Numbered from the stretch's first letter, positions 15,504 to 24,426 are shown. The stretch: 64,000 nt of DNA from Clostridiales bacterium UBA6386 (GCA_002437585.1 DJQM01000003.1:14567-78566), one strand, 5' to 3'. Notes: a model not told the origin generated them from the letters alone. Numbers and translations are program-made.

Positions 15504-15620
15504 ACAACACCGCACAATTTGACAAGAAGACTCAGCCGGGATTTTTATCCCAGTTCAAACTGAAGAAATGGGGCAAAAAGGCGACTGAGGCTCCCAGGCA
15601 CAATTGCGCAGTGTTACCCT
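15504..15620. mobile_element. Short MITE-like element, copy 1
   Basis: About 117 bp bounded by imperfect inverted repeats (GGACAACACCGCACAATT at the left, AATTGCGCAGTGTTACCCT at the right) that match the ends of the elements at 22.8 and 26.4 kb. The interior differs from those copies and is shorter. It has no coding capacity. No clear target-site duplication is visible. Confidence 0.6.
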
Positions 15621-15631
15621 AAAAAGACCCG

Positions 15632-15660
15632 GCGGGCGGCAGGGACATCCCGCCGCCCGC
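15632..15660 (+). other. Strong GC hairpin in the importer leader
   Basis: GCGGGCGGC and GCCGCCCGC flank an inner GGG-ACAT-CCC stem with one bulged A, 40 bases before the permease start. There is no T run, so it is not a standard terminator; it may shape the mRNA leader. Confidence 0.4.
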
Positions 15661-15700
15661 ATGCAGCGGATTGGGACTTCCCGAAAAAGGGGATAATGAC

Positions 15701-16642
15701 TTGAAAAAATATATCGGAAAGCGGATTGCCCAGCTGATTCCCGTCCTGCTGGGCATTACCTTTCTGTCCTTTGCCATGATGCGCGCCGCGGGCAGCGACG
15801 CCATCATTGAGCGATACGGCGACAAGGGGGCGGTTGCCCAGGAGGTCATCGATGCCAAACGGGCGGAGCTGGGGCTGGATCAGCCTTTTCTGACCCAGTA
15901 TGGTACCTGGCTGAAGGGACTGCTGACGGGGGACATGGGCACCAGCTATGTTTCCGGGAAAAATGTATTCCAGACCTTTGTGTCGAAGCTCCCGGCGACG
16001 CTGCTGCTGACGGTGCTGTCCATTGCCGCCACTGTTGTGATCTCCATTCCCTTAGGAATCTGGGCGGCGGTAAAGCATGACCGGTTTACGGACTATTTTC
16101 TGCGGTTTTTCAGCTTCGTTGGAAACAGCCTGCCAAACTTCTTTGTGGCACTGCTGCTGATGCAGCTGTTTTCCATCAAATGGAAAATACTGCCTGTTAT
16201 TTCCGGCGGCACCACCTTGCAGGGAGCCGTTCTGCCTACGCTGACTCTGGCCATTGCCATGTCCGCCAAGTATATGCGGCAGGTGCGGGCAACGGTGCTG
16301 GAGGAGCTGAACCAAGATTATGTACTGGGTGCCAAGGCAAGAGGTGTCCGGGGCAGTGTGACACTGTGGAAAAGCGTTCTGAAATCCTCCATGCTGACCA
16401 TTATTACTTTGCTGGCTCTGTCCATCGGAAGCCTGCTGGGCGGCACGGCCATTATTGAGAGCATTTTCATGTGGGACGGGGTAGGAAAGCTGGCGGTGGA
16501 TGCCATTACCATGCGGGACTATCCCATGATCCAGGCCTATGTGGTCTGGATGGCCATTATCTATGTAATGGTGAATCTCGTTACGGACATTCTTTATCAT
16601 GTACTTGACCCAAGAATCCGATTGGGGGTGCAGGAAGGATGA
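15701..16642 (+). CDS. ABC importer permease, NikB/DppB/OppB type
   Basis: The 313-residue inner-membrane protein starts KKYIGKRIAQLIPVLLGITF, the typical first helix of DppB/NikB permeases, and contains the coupling motif region EELNQDYVLGAKARGV. Five or six TM helices are expected. The proposed TTG start at 15701 follows AAAAGGGGA and begins exactly at the conserved N-terminus; an in-frame reading from 15671 adds ten unconserved residues. It is the first gene of a five-gene importer operon (permease, permease, two ATPases, binding protein). Family members carry nickel, metal chelates or short peptides; the substrate is not settled by sequence. Confidence 0.9.
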   Translation: MKKYIGKRIAQLIPVLLGITFLSFAMMRAAGSDAIIERYGDKGAVAQEVIDAKRAELGLDQPFLTQYGTWLKGLLTGDMGTSYVSGKNVFQTFVSKLPATLLLTVLSIAATVVISIPLGIWAAVKHDRFTDYFLRFFSFVGNSLPNFFVALLLMQLFSIKWKILPVISGGTTLQGAVLPTLTLAIAMSAKYMRQVRATVLEELNQDYVLGAKARGVRGSVTLWKSVLKSSMLTIITLLALSIGSLLGGTAIIESIFMWDGVGKLAVDAITMRDYPMIQAYVVWMAIIYVMVNLVTDILYHVLDPRIRLGVQEG

Positions 16643-17463
16643 GACCAAAGAAAAACAGCGTAAAAACCCGGCTGATTCTCTTCGGCACGCTGGCAATTAT
16701 TCTGATTGTGTGTTCGTTCTTTTCGGAATACCTGACACCCTACGACCCTTATTTGCAGGACTTAAGCATCGCCAAGCAGGCTCCCAGCCCGGAGCACCTT
16801 CTGGGTACCGACCGATATGGCCGGGATATGCTGTCCAGAGTCATCGCGGGCAGCCGTGCCAGCATTTTTTCGACTTTACTGCTGGTGGCGGTCATTACCG
16901 CGCTGGGAACGGCGGTGGGTGTCACCTGCGGCTGGGCAGGCGGCTGGGTGGACACGGTGCTGATGCGGGTTTCCGATGTGTTTCTGGCTTTTCCCGGCCT
17001 GGTATTCGCCCTGGCGGTGGCCGGCTCTCTGGGCGGCGGACTGCAAAACGCCATCATTGCCCTGGCGGCCATTTCCTGGCCTAAGTATGCCCGGATCGCC
17101 CGGAGCCAGACCCTGAGCCAGAAGGAGACTACCTGGATGAAGGCCGTGCGGCTGTCCGGAAGCGGTACGGGAAAAATCCTTTTCCGGCACGTTTTGCCCA
17201 ATATTCTGGGCCCCATTCTGGTCACGGCCATGCTGGACATCGGCACCATGATGATGGAGCTGGCGGCTCTGAGCTTCTTGGGACTGGGGGCCAAGCCGCC
17301 CATTCCGGAATGGGGGAGCATGATGAGCGACACCCGGAGCCTGATGACCATTTCTCCCTGGATTCCCTTCAGCCCCGGAATTGCCATTTTTCTTTCCGTA
17401 ATGATTTTCAATCTCCTGGGCGACACCATCCGGGATTACGCGGATCCCAAAAGCCGGAGGTAG
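16639..17463 (+). CDS. ABC importer permease, NikC/DppC/OppC type
   Basis: The 274-residue protein has the DppC-type N-terminal helix, the conserved HLLGTDRYGRDMLSRVIAGSR motif region split over the first loop, and the coupling motif with KAVRLSGSGTGKILFRHVLPN. It overlaps the preceding gene by 4 bases (ATGA), so the two permeases are translationally coupled. It forms the membrane channel with the product of 15701-16642. Confidence 0.9.
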   Translation: MRPKKNSVKTRLILFGTLAIILIVCSFFSEYLTPYDPYLQDLSIAKQAPSPEHLLGTDRYGRDMLSRVIAGSRASIFSTLLLVAVITALGTAVGVTCGWAGGWVDTVLMRVSDVFLAFPGLVFALAVAGSLGGGLQNAIIALAAISWPKYARIARSQTLSQKETTWMKAVRLSGSGTGKILFRHVLPNILGPILVTAMLDIGTMMMELAALSFLGLGAKPPIPEWGSMMSDTRSLMTISPWIPFSPGIAIFLSVMIFNLLGDTIRDYADPKSRR

Positions 17464-17465
17464 CC

Positions 17466-18245
17466 ATGGAAAAACTGCTGCAATACAACCATGTGGATAT
17501 TTCTTATCTGGGTCAGCCCGCCGTTCAGAATGTGAGTGTTTCCCTGAACCCCGGAGAGATTCTGGGCATTGTAGGTGAAAGCGGCAGCGGAAAGTCCACG
17601 CTTATCAAAGCGGCCATGGGTCTGCTGGGCGGCGAGGGAGCCGTCACCGGCGGCACCATCCGTTATCGTGGGAAGAATCTGCTGGATTTGTCCGCAAAGG
17701 AAATGCGTACCCTCTGCGGCCCGGAGCTGGGCTATATTTTCCAGAACGCGGGAGCTTCCTTCTGCCCCATCCGGACGGTGGATGCCCAGCTGTACGAAAC
17801 CATGCGGGAGCATGGAAAAATCTCCAGAGCGGATTTTGAAGCCAAGGCTCTGGAGCTGCTTGGAAGGCTTGGCTTCGGGGACGGAAAACGAATCCTTACC
17901 AGTTATCCCTTCGAGCTGTCCGGGGGCATGCAGCAGCGTGTGGGCATCGCGGCGGCGATGCTGCTGAATCCCCGCGTTCTGCTTGCGGATGAACCTACCT
18001 CGGCGCTGGATGTGACCATTCAGAAGCAGGTGGTGGAGGAAATGCTGCTGATTCGCGAGACCTTTGGCACGGCCATTGTTCTCGTTACCCACAATCCTGG
18101 TGTGATCGGTGCCATGGCAGATAACGTGCTGGTGCTGGAAAACGGCCGATGCGTGGAGTATGGAAAGACCCGGGAGGTACTCGCCAACCCCCGCGCAGAC
18201 TACACCAAGGCCTTGCTGGCCGCGGTACCGAAGCTGAGGAGGTGA
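17466..18245 (+). CDS. ABC importer ATPase, NikD/DppD type
   Basis: The 259-residue ATPase has Walker A GESGSGKST, a Q-loop in GYIFQNAG, the signature LSGGMQQRVGIA, Walker B VLLADEPTSALD and the switch His in VTHN. It lacks the long C-terminal oligopeptide-type extension with CxxxxxC motif found in full DppD/OppD proteins, which matches the shorter NikD form. The ATG at 17466 lies 2 bases after the previous stop. It pairs with the next ATPase. Confidence 0.9.
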   Translation: MEKLLQYNHVDISYLGQPAVQNVSVSLNPGEILGIVGESGSGKSTLIKAAMGLLGGEGAVTGGTIRYRGKNLLDLSAKEMRTLCGPELGYIFQNAGASFCPIRTVDAQLYETMREHGKISRADFEAKALELLGRLGFGDGKRILTSYPFELSGGMQQRVGIAAAMLLNPRVLLADEPTSALDVTIQKQVVEEMLLIRETFGTAIVLVTHNPGVIGAMADNVLVLENGRCVEYGKTREVLANPRADYTKALLAAVPKLRR

Positions 18246-18250
18246 GCCGG

Positions 18251-19015
18251 ATGGAACCGATTCTGAAGGTGGAGAACCTGACGAAATCTTTTTCCAGACA
18301 GGGGCAGGAGACAGTCGCCGCCGTCAACGGCGTGAACCTTGAACTGTTTCCTGGGGAATGCCTGGCGATCATCGGGGAAAGCGGCAGCGGCAAAACCACC
18401 GCCGTGAATATGATTGCCCGGCTCCTGGATGCTACCTCCGGCAGTATTTTCCTGGAAGGTCAGGAAATCACCCATTTGAAGGGGAGCGCACTGCGGGGGA
18501 TTTACAGGACTATGCAGATGGTCTTCCAGGCTCCGGCGGATTCCTTCGATCCCCGCCGTACCCTGGGCGACGGCATCGGGGAAAGCCTGCGAAACGCCGG
18601 CTTTTCCAAGAAAGAGACCCAGGAGCGGGTGGAAGCACTGTTGGAAAAGTGTGGTCTGCCAAGGGAATTCGCAAGCCGCTACCCCCATCAGGTCAGCGGC
18701 GGCCAGTGCCAGCGGGCGGCCATCGCCAGAGCCTTGGCCACCCGGCCGAAGCTGCTGATCTGTGACGAGGCCACCTCCGCCCTGGATGTGACCGTTCAGA
18801 AGGAGATCATTGAGCTGCTGAACGAGCTGCGCAGTCAGCAGGGACAGAGCTTGTCCATTCTGTTCATCTGCCATGATATTTCTCTGGTGCGGCGGTTTGC
18901 GGATCGAGTGCTGGTGATGTACCACGGGGATATCGTGGAAGAAGGAACTCCGGATGAGGTGATCTGCAATCCCAAGAACGACTACACAAAGCGTCTCATC
19001 GACAGCGTGTTGTAA
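18251..19015 (+). CDS. ABC importer ATPase, NikE/DppF type
   Basis: The 254-residue ATPase has Walker A GESGSGKTT, the signature VSGGQCQRAAIARAL, Walker B LLICDEATSALD and the switch His in FICHD. The ATG at 18251 lies 5 bases after the previous stop behind GAGGTGAG. It is short for an OppF protein and fits the NikE size. It forms a heterodimer with the NikD-type ATPase. Confidence 0.9.
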   Translation: MEPILKVENLTKSFSRQGQETVAAVNGVNLELFPGECLAIIGESGSGKTTAVNMIARLLDATSGSIFLEGQEITHLKGSALRGIYRTMQMVFQAPADSFDPRRTLGDGIGESLRNAGFSKKETQERVEALLEKCGLPREFASRYPHQVSGGQCQRAAIARALATRPKLLICDEATSALDVTVQKEIIELLNELRSQQGQSLSILFICHDISLVRRFADRVLVMYHGDIVEEGTPDEVICNPKNDYTKRLIDSVL

Positions 19016-19085
19016 ACCCAATCTGATGTTAAGCCGTGACGTCCGGCAAAACATAAAAGAACAACGAAAGGGATCTGAAAAGAGC

Positions 19086-20678
19086 ATGAAAAAAGTTATT
19101 TCGATTCTGCTGATTGCCAGCCTGGCACTTTCTCTGCTGGTCGGCTGCGGCAGCGGCACGCCTGCAGCGGAAACGCCCACCCAGGGTGACAGCACAGAAC
19201 AGACTGCTGCTCCCGCCGCCAAGAAGGCTATGGTCATCGGCGACACCACCTTCAACTCCGAAAACTGGGAGGAGACGGTGGACCCCCACCGAACCTACAA
19301 CGGCTGGGCCTGCATCCGTTACGGGGTTGGCGAAACCCTGGTGCACTACACGGATTCCATGGAGCTGGAACCCTGGCTGGCAATAGACTGGACAAATGAC
19401 GGCGACTGCACCTGGACCGTCACCCTTCGGGATGGCGTGAAGTTCTCCTCCGGACGGGACATGGATGGCGCGGCTGTCAAGCAGTGCCTGGAGCATCTGC
19501 TGGAAAACCACGACCGCGCCCCCGGCGATACAAAAATCGTGGACATTCAGGCCGATGGTCAGGTATTGACCCTTACCACCAGCGAGCCGAACCCTGCCCT
19601 GATGAACTATCTGGGGGATCCCTACGGCTGCATCATCGATGTGGATGCCTCTGATTTTGACACCGGCATCGTGGCCGGTACCGGCCCCTACGTTGTCAAA
19701 GAGCTGGTAACGGACGACCATCTTTCCCTGGTGCCCAATACCTATTACTGGGACGGGACCCCTAAAATTGACGATCTGACCATCCGCACCCTTAGTAACG
19801 GTGATACCCTGTCCGCCGCCCTTCAGGCCGGGGACATTGATGCCGCCTACGGCATGGCTTACGAGGCTTACCCCAATTTTGAAAACGGCGGCTATCAGTT
19901 CTCCGCCATCCAGACCTCCCGGGCCTTCTTTGGCTCCATGAACATGACCAGCCCCATTATCCAGGATGATGCCGTCCGGAAAGCCATCGCCATGGGCATC
20001 AACAAGGAGGGCTTTGTAAAGACCCTGCTGGACGGCCACGGTGTGGTGGCCAACGGTGCCTTCCCGGATGGCTTCTCCACCTTCGGCGGCGAGCATGTGA
20101 AGACCGAAACCTATGACCCCGAGGGAGCCAAGGCGGTTCTGGAAGAAGCCGGTTGGGTGGACAGCGATGGCGACGGCATCCGGGAAAAGGACGGAAAGAC
20201 ACTCACAATCCGCTGGCTGACCTATCCTTCCCGTCAGGAGCTGCCCCTGCTTGCCGAATCCGCTCAGGCATCCCTCAAGGCCATCGGCATCAATGTGGAC
20301 ATCAACTGCACCGCCAATCGCCGGGAGTTCCTGGCAGATATGGGAAGCTGGGATATTTACGCCTCTGCCCTGGTGACGGCTCCCTCCGGCGACCCCCAGT
20401 ATTTCTTCACCACCTCCTGCGTTCCCGGTATGAGCTACAATTTCGGTGCCTATGACAACCCGGAGGTAACGGCTCTGATTGAGGAGCTGTCCAAGGAGTT
20501 TGACACCGCCAAGCGTGGCGAGATGGCCGTGAAGCTCCAGCAGATGATCCTGGACGACAACGCCTACGTCTTCTGCTCCTTCCTGCAAATGAACATGATC
20601 TCCAAAGAGAATGTCAAGAATTACACCGCCCACGCCTGCGACTACTACCAGGTCACGGTGGACTTAGACATCCAGTAA
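19086..20678 (+). CDS. ABC importer substrate-binding lipoprotein, NikA/OppA (SBP_bac_5) family
   Basis: The 530-residue protein begins with a lipoprotein signal (lipobox LLVGC, Cys ~21) and then shows the SBP_bac_5 fold, e.g. LEPWLAIDWTNDGDCTWTVTLRDGVKFSSG broken over the family signature region, and YDPEGAKAVLEEAGW. It would be anchored outside the membrane and deliver ligand to the permeases. It is the last gene of the importer operon and is followed by a terminator. The ATG at 19086 was chosen because the signal peptide starts there. The ligand (nickel chelate, other metallophore or peptide) cannot be read from sequence. Confidence 0.9.
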   Translation: MKKVISILLIASLALSLLVGCGSGTPAAETPTQGDSTEQTAAPAAKKAMVIGDTTFNSENWEETVDPHRTYNGWACIRYGVGETLVHYTDSMELEPWLAIDWTNDGDCTWTVTLRDGVKFSSGRDMDGAAVKQCLEHLLENHDRAPGDTKIVDIQADGQVLTLTTSEPNPALMNYLGDPYGCIIDVDASDFDTGIVAGTGPYVVKELVTDDHLSLVPNTYYWDGTPKIDDLTIRTLSNGDTLSAALQAGDIDAAYGMAYEAYPNFENGGYQFSAIQTSRAFFGSMNMTSPIIQDDAVRKAIAMGINKEGFVKTLLDGHGVVANGAFPDGFSTFGGEHVKTETYDPEGAKAVLEEAGWVDSDGDGIREKDGKTLTIRWLTYPSRQELPLLAESAQASLKAIGINVDINCTANRREFLADMGSWDIYASALVTAPSGDPQYFFTTSCVPGMSYNFGAYDNPEVTALIEELSKEFDTAKRGEMAVKLQQMILDDNAYVFCSFLQMNMISKENVKNYTAHACDYYQVTVDLDIQ

Positions 20679-20680
20679 CG

Positions 20681-20711
20681 AAAAGCGGCTGCCATCCCGG
20701 CAGCCGCTTTT
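20681..20711 (+). terminator. Terminator of the importer operon
   Basis: AAAAGCGGCTGCC / GGCAGCCGCTTTT hairpin with a 4-base loop, directly after the binding-protein stop codon. Confidence 0.85.
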
Positions 20712-20732
20712 GCGCTTTCAAATCCGTTTCAA

Positions 20733-20809
20733 CCTTTCCGGAGTATGCTGGATTCTGGGGTGACAGAAGCCGCACCCTGTGCTATAATAGTAAAAAAGTC
20801 CCGGAAAGG
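20733..20809 (+). promoter_or_regulatory. Promoter of the OmpR/HK pair, flanked by an inverted repeat
   Basis: GTGACA (20760-20765) and TATAAT (20783-20788) are 17 bp apart. A 9-bp inverted repeat (CCTTTCCGG at 20733, CCGGAAAGG at 20801) encloses the promoter and could be an operator, though 60 bp between arms is long. Confidence 0.55.
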
Positions 20810-20817
20810 AAACAAGT

Positions 20818-21498
20818 ATGCGAATTTTACTGGTTGAGGATGAAAAGCCGTTGTCTGCCGCCATCTGTAAGGTGCTGCGCCAGGAAAATTACCTGGTTGA
20901 CCCGGTGTATACCGGTACGGACGGCCTGGAGTATATTCTCAGCGGTGTCTACGATGGAGTGATCCTGGACGTGATGCTGCCGGGCATGGACGGCTTTACA
21001 TTGCTTCAAACCCTGCGGGAAAAGAATATTTCCACTCCTGTCCTGATGCTCACCGCCCGGGGCGGCCTGGAGGATCGGCTGACAGGACTCCAATCCGGAG
21101 CGGATTATTACCTGCCAAAGCCCTTTGACTTCCGGGAGCTGCTGGCCTGCCTGAACGCCATCACCCGGCGCAGCCCGACTTTGCAGATTCAGGAACTGTC
21201 CTTTGGAGACATCATCCTGAATCAGGACAGCAGTGTGCTTTCCTGCACAAAAACCGGGCAAAGCGTGAAGCTGGGTACCAAGGAATACCAGCTGATGGAG
21301 CTATTCCTGCGAAACCCCAAGCAGCTGCTGCCCCGGGAAACCATCATTGAGCGGGTCTGGGGCTTTGAGGATGAGGCGGAATATAACAATCTATCCGTTT
21401 ACCTGAGCTTTCTGCGCCGGAAAATGAGCTTTGTGGGTACAAAGACAGAAATCAAGGCTCTGCGGGGCAGAGGCTACCGATTGGAGGAAGGGCAATGA
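20818..21498 (+). CDS. OmpR-family response regulator
   Basis: The 226-residue protein has a receiver domain with VEDE, the phospho-acceptor Asp in ILDVMLPGMDG and the Lys in YLPKPF, then a winged-helix DNA-binding domain ending in ALRGRGYRLEEGQ. It overlaps the following kinase gene by 4 bases. It stands just downstream of the importer operon, so control of uptake is possible but not shown. Confidence 0.92.
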   Translation: MRILLVEDEKPLSAAICKVLRQENYLVDPVYTGTDGLEYILSGVYDGVILDVMLPGMDGFTLLQTLREKNISTPVLMLTARGGLEDRLTGLQSGADYYLPKPFDFRELLACLNAITRRSPTLQIQELSFGDIILNQDSSVLSCTKTGQSVKLGTKEYQLMELFLRNPKQLLPRETIIERVWGFEDEAEYNNLSVYLSFLRRKMSFVGTKTEIKALRGRGYRLEEGQ

Positions 21499-22724
21499 TG
21501 ATCGCAAAGCTTCGCCGGAAGCTGACGCTGGCCAGCATCTGCTCGCTGCTTGCCATACTCCTCGTGATGATCGGTCTCATTAACGCCGTCAGCTTCTATT
21601 CCTCCCAGTACCGGGTTTCCCAGTCATTGGAGACCCTTTCCGGAAGCCAGAGCAGCGGCGATACCGCCAGGGTTCGGGAGAATTTGCCGGAGGTGACGGC
21701 ATCCTCTTTGTATCAGGTCAGCAATTACTGCATTATCCGGCTGACCAGAACCGGGGAGCTGTACGAATGGAAAAGCGAGAATACCCAGCTTTACACCGAT
21801 GAAACCGTGGCTCAGCTCCTTCGGCAGATTCAGGACACGGGCAAAAAGCAGGGCCGGGTGGGAAGCAAAATGTTCCGCATTGAGCAGGCTCAGCGGGGAG
21901 ACCGGATTGCGGTCATCGACATCCAGTCGGAGCTTACCTATGCCGCAAGCCTTCTGAAAATCACCCTGGCGGTGGGACTTGCCTTCTGGGTGATTTTGTC
22001 CGCGCTGGCGGCGGTGCTGATCCGGCGGGTGCTTTCCCCGGTGGAGGAAGCCTTTTCCAAGCAGCAGCAGTTCGTCTGGGATGCCAGCCACGAGCTGAAA
22101 ACGCCTCTGGCGGTGATCTCCGCCAACGCCCAGGCCTTGGTACGGGAAGTAGGAGAAAGTGAGAGCCTTCACTATATTCTCGGCGAAGTAGACCGCACGA
22201 ACGCCCTGGTGCGGAATCTACTGGAGCTGGCTCGGATGGATGCCGGTCGTCCTAGGGGTGAAATACAGACCTTCGATCTGGGCAAAGCCCTTCTGCAGGC
22301 GGCATTGCCCATGGAAAGTCTGGCCTTTGAGCAGGGAAAGACCATAAAGCTGGAGGTTCCGGAGGGTATTTCCTATACCGGAAATCCGGGGCTTCTGCAA
22401 GAGCTGGCGGTGATCCTTTTGTCCAACGCTATCTCTTATTCTGACGCTGGAAGCGAAATTACCCTGTCTCTTCGCGCCAGGGGTACGCAGCGAGTTCTGA
22501 CGGTACACAATACCGGCAGCTGGATCGATCCGGAGACCCGGAAGCACATTTTTGAGCGGTTCTATCGGGGGGACGCCTCCCACAATCGGGAGGATGGAGG
22601 CACCGGGCTGGGGCTGGCCATCGCCAAGAGCATTGTAGAGCTTCACCGGGGAACCATCCGGGTGGAGAGCAGCCCTGAGAGCGGAACAGCCTTCCTTGTC
22701 ACCTTGACGGAACGCGACAAGTAA
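21495..22724 (+). CDS. Sensor histidine kinase (HisKA/HATPase_c)
   Basis: The 409-residue protein has two TM helices (~13-35 and ~150-175) around a ~115-residue extracellular sensor, then the phospho-acceptor motif WDASHELKTPL, an N-box (LLSNAISYS), a G1 region and GTGLGLAIAKSIVELH. It starts at the ATG overlapping the regulator stop. Together with 20818-21498 it forms an orthodox two-component system of unknown signal. Confidence 0.92.
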   Translation: MMIAKLRRKLTLASICSLLAILLVMIGLINAVSFYSSQYRVSQSLETLSGSQSSGDTARVRENLPEVTASSLYQVSNYCIIRLTRTGELYEWKSENTQLYTDETVAQLLRQIQDTGKKQGRVGSKMFRIEQAQRGDRIAVIDIQSELTYAASLLKITLAVGLAFWVILSALAAVLIRRVLSPVEEAFSKQQQFVWDASHELKTPLAVISANAQALVREVGESESLHYILGEVDRTNALVRNLLELARMDAGRPRGEIQTFDLGKALLQAALPMESLAFEQGKTIKLEVPEGISYTGNPGLLQELAVILLSNAISYSDAGSEITLSLRARGTQRVLTVHNTGSWIDPETRKHIFERFYRGDASHNREDGGTGLGLAIAKSIVELHRGTIRVESSPESGTAFLVTLTERDK

Positions 22725-22775
22725 TTGACCGGCTTCAAACTACTTTTAAGAAATCTTCCTTACAATGGGCATTGT

Positions 22776-22945
22776 TCTAAGGCAGCACCGCACAATTCGG
22801 CAAGCAGATTCGGCGAGAGATTTTTCGTCAAGTCAAGGTTTGAAAAGCGAAGGAATACTATATGTATTTCGAGCTTTTCAAGCCGCAGAATTGGCGGAAA
22901 AGATCCGCTGAAGTGCGCAGACGCAATTGTGCGGTGTTGCCCTAA
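22776..22945. mobile_element. MITE-like element, copy 2
   Basis: About 170 bp with terminal inverted repeats (left AAGGCAGCACCGCACAATT, right AATTGTGCGGTGTTGCCCT). The flanks CTAAG on both sides look like a target-site duplication. The interior (GGCGAGAGATTTTTCGTCA ... AAAAGATCCGCTGAAG) is shared with the copies at 26.4 kb and, inverted, at 44.9 kb. It carries no gene. Confidence 0.75.
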
Positions 22946-22984
22946 GACAGAAACGAAAAACCGATTGTAAAGGAGATTTTATTT

Positions 22985-23338
22985 ATGTGTATCGCAAAGA
23001 AACTGGCAGCCTCCGTCCTGGCACTCTGCCTGATGGCAAGCTGTGTGGTGAGTGTATCTGCCGCCGAGGACGAAACCGCCTATCCCAATGGCCTGGTGAA
23101 CGGCTATAGCCAGGGCATGAAGGAGGGCCTGAAGAATGGCTTGACGGAGGGTCTGAAGAACGGTGCCCAGCAGGGTATGAAGAATGGCCTTGCCAATGGT
23201 ATGACCAATGGCCTGAAGAACGGTGCCGTAAACGGAATGGCAAATGGTATGAAAAACGGTGTTTCCAATGGCTTGACCAACGGCCTGAAGAACGGCACCG
23301 TGAACGGGCTGAAAAACGGCAGTCTGAAAAACGTCTGA
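22985..23338 (+). CDS. Secreted protein of twenty tetrapeptide repeats
   Basis: The 117-residue protein has a signal peptide (KK, hydrophobic ~7-25, likely cleavage after SVSA). From residue 35 to 114 it is built of twenty consecutive tetrapeptides of pattern [N/E/Q]-G-[L/M/A/V/T/S/Y]-x, such as NGLK, NGMK, EGLK. This puts a Gly at every fourth position, an uninterrupted GxxxG ladder. A MASC sequence in the signal could be read as a lipobox but has Met where Leu/Val is preferred. I do not recognise the family. AAAGGAG lies 9 bases before the ATG. An exported esterase gene follows 17 bases later, so the two may be co-expressed. Confidence 0.8.
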   Translation: MCIAKKLAASVLALCLMASCVVSVSAAEDETAYPNGLVNGYSQGMKEGLKNGLTEGLKNGAQQGMKNGLANGMTNGLKNGAVNGMANGMKNGVSNGLTNGLKNGTVNGLKNGSLKNV

Positions 23339-23355
23339 GGGTGTCCTGATTTCCC

Positions 23356-24423
23356 ATGATGTACCGCGTTTTGATTCTGACGGTGGCGGCCATATGGCTG
23401 ATCCTGGTGATTGCTGGAGTCGGCATGATGGTTTGCGCCGACGGTAAGAGAAGTCTGGCTGCCCCGGAGCCGGAAACGGAGGAACCTGTGAAAGCTGCGT
23501 GGCAGCAGGCCGAGCCTGCTGATGAGACGGAAACCGAGCTTCCGGAATGGACGGAGCCTACTACTTGGCAGGAGACCGCGACCGTCCGGACAGAGCCGGT
23601 TCCGTCTCCTATGGAGCCGGTGGAGACGACACAAATCCCGGAGCCAACCCAGCAGGCAAAAGCAGATCAGCAATCGGTTCCGACACCGGAACCGGCGGCA
23701 GAGACCGCGCCGCTGACGGACATAGCACCGGCGGAAGCTGCCGCACAGACGGAACCTCCGGAGGAACCGGCCGCCGGCCTGAATCCCATGGATACCGGGC
23801 TGGATATTCTTCGCCAGTGCTGGCTCTACACGCCCTCCCATCCTACGGAAAACATGCCTCTGATTGTGTACCTTCACGGAGGAAGCGGCAAGGGGGACGA
23901 CCTGAACCTGATCACCGCAGTGGACGGCTTTCCCAGATATCTCCAGTCCGGAAGCTTCGGCGACCTGAGAGCCTATGTTCTGATTCCGCAGCTGCCCGCC
24001 GGGCAGAGGGGCTGGGCGGAGGTTTCGGATCAGCTGTATGAACTGATCCAGTCCGTTGTGGATGACTATGGAATCGACCGGGGAAATATTTCTCTGACGG
24101 GACACAGCATGGGCGGAACGGGTACCTGGAGTATCGGCGGGGATTATCCCGCACTGTTTGCCAGAATTGCTCCCCTTTCCGGAAGTGTCCGCACTCCGGA
24201 GAGCGTGGCGGTGAAGCTGCGCAATACGCCGGTCTGGGCCTTCGTAGGCTCTGAGGATACCATTGTGCCGCCAGAGTCATCGGAGCAGACCATCGGCTGG
24301 CTGATGGAGCTGTCAGATCAGGCGAAAATCACCGTTTTGGATGGTGCCGATCATTTTTCTGTTCCGAGCCTGGCGTATTTGGATGGTTCTATCAACCTTA
24401 TCGGCTGGCTTCTCGGCGGATAA
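23356..24423 (+). CDS. Exported, membrane-anchored alpha/beta-hydrolase (esterase/PHB depolymerase-like)
   Basis: The 355-residue protein has an N-terminal signal-anchor helix (~5-28), a Pro/Glu/Thr-rich linker to about residue 145, and an alpha/beta-hydrolase domain with YLHGGSG (oxyanion region), the nucleophile elbow GHSMGGTGTW, an Asp in SEDTIVPPESSE and a His in DGADHF. The layout resembles secreted poly(3-hydroxybutyrate) depolymerase and feruloyl-esterase-like enzymes, so it probably cleaves an ester outside the cell. The natural substrate is unknown. No strong ribosome site precedes the ATG at 23356, which suggests coupling to the repeat-protein gene 17 bases upstream. Confidence 0.85.
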   Translation: MMYRVLILTVAAIWLILVIAGVGMMVCADGKRSLAAPEPETEEPVKAAWQQAEPADETETELPEWTEPTTWQETATVRTEPVPSPMEPVETTQIPEPTQQAKADQQSVPTPEPAAETAPLTDIAPAEAAAQTEPPEEPAAGLNPMDTGLDILRQCWLYTPSHPTENMPLIVYLHGGSGKGDDLNLITAVDGFPRYLQSGSFGDLRAYVLIPQLPAGQRGWAEVSDQLYELIQSVVDDYGIDRGNISLTGHSMGGTGTWSIGGDYPALFARIAPLSGSVRTPESVAVKLRNTPVWAFVGSEDTIVPPESSEQTIGWLMELSDQAKITVLDGADHFSVPSLAYLDGSINLIGWLLGG

Positions 24424-24426
24424 AGG

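Noticed and set aside
19029..20633. Long leftward frame of 534 codons opposite the binding protein
   Set aside because: It is a shadow of the SBP_bac_5 lipoprotein gene; the sense strand has a lipobox, family motifs and operon context.
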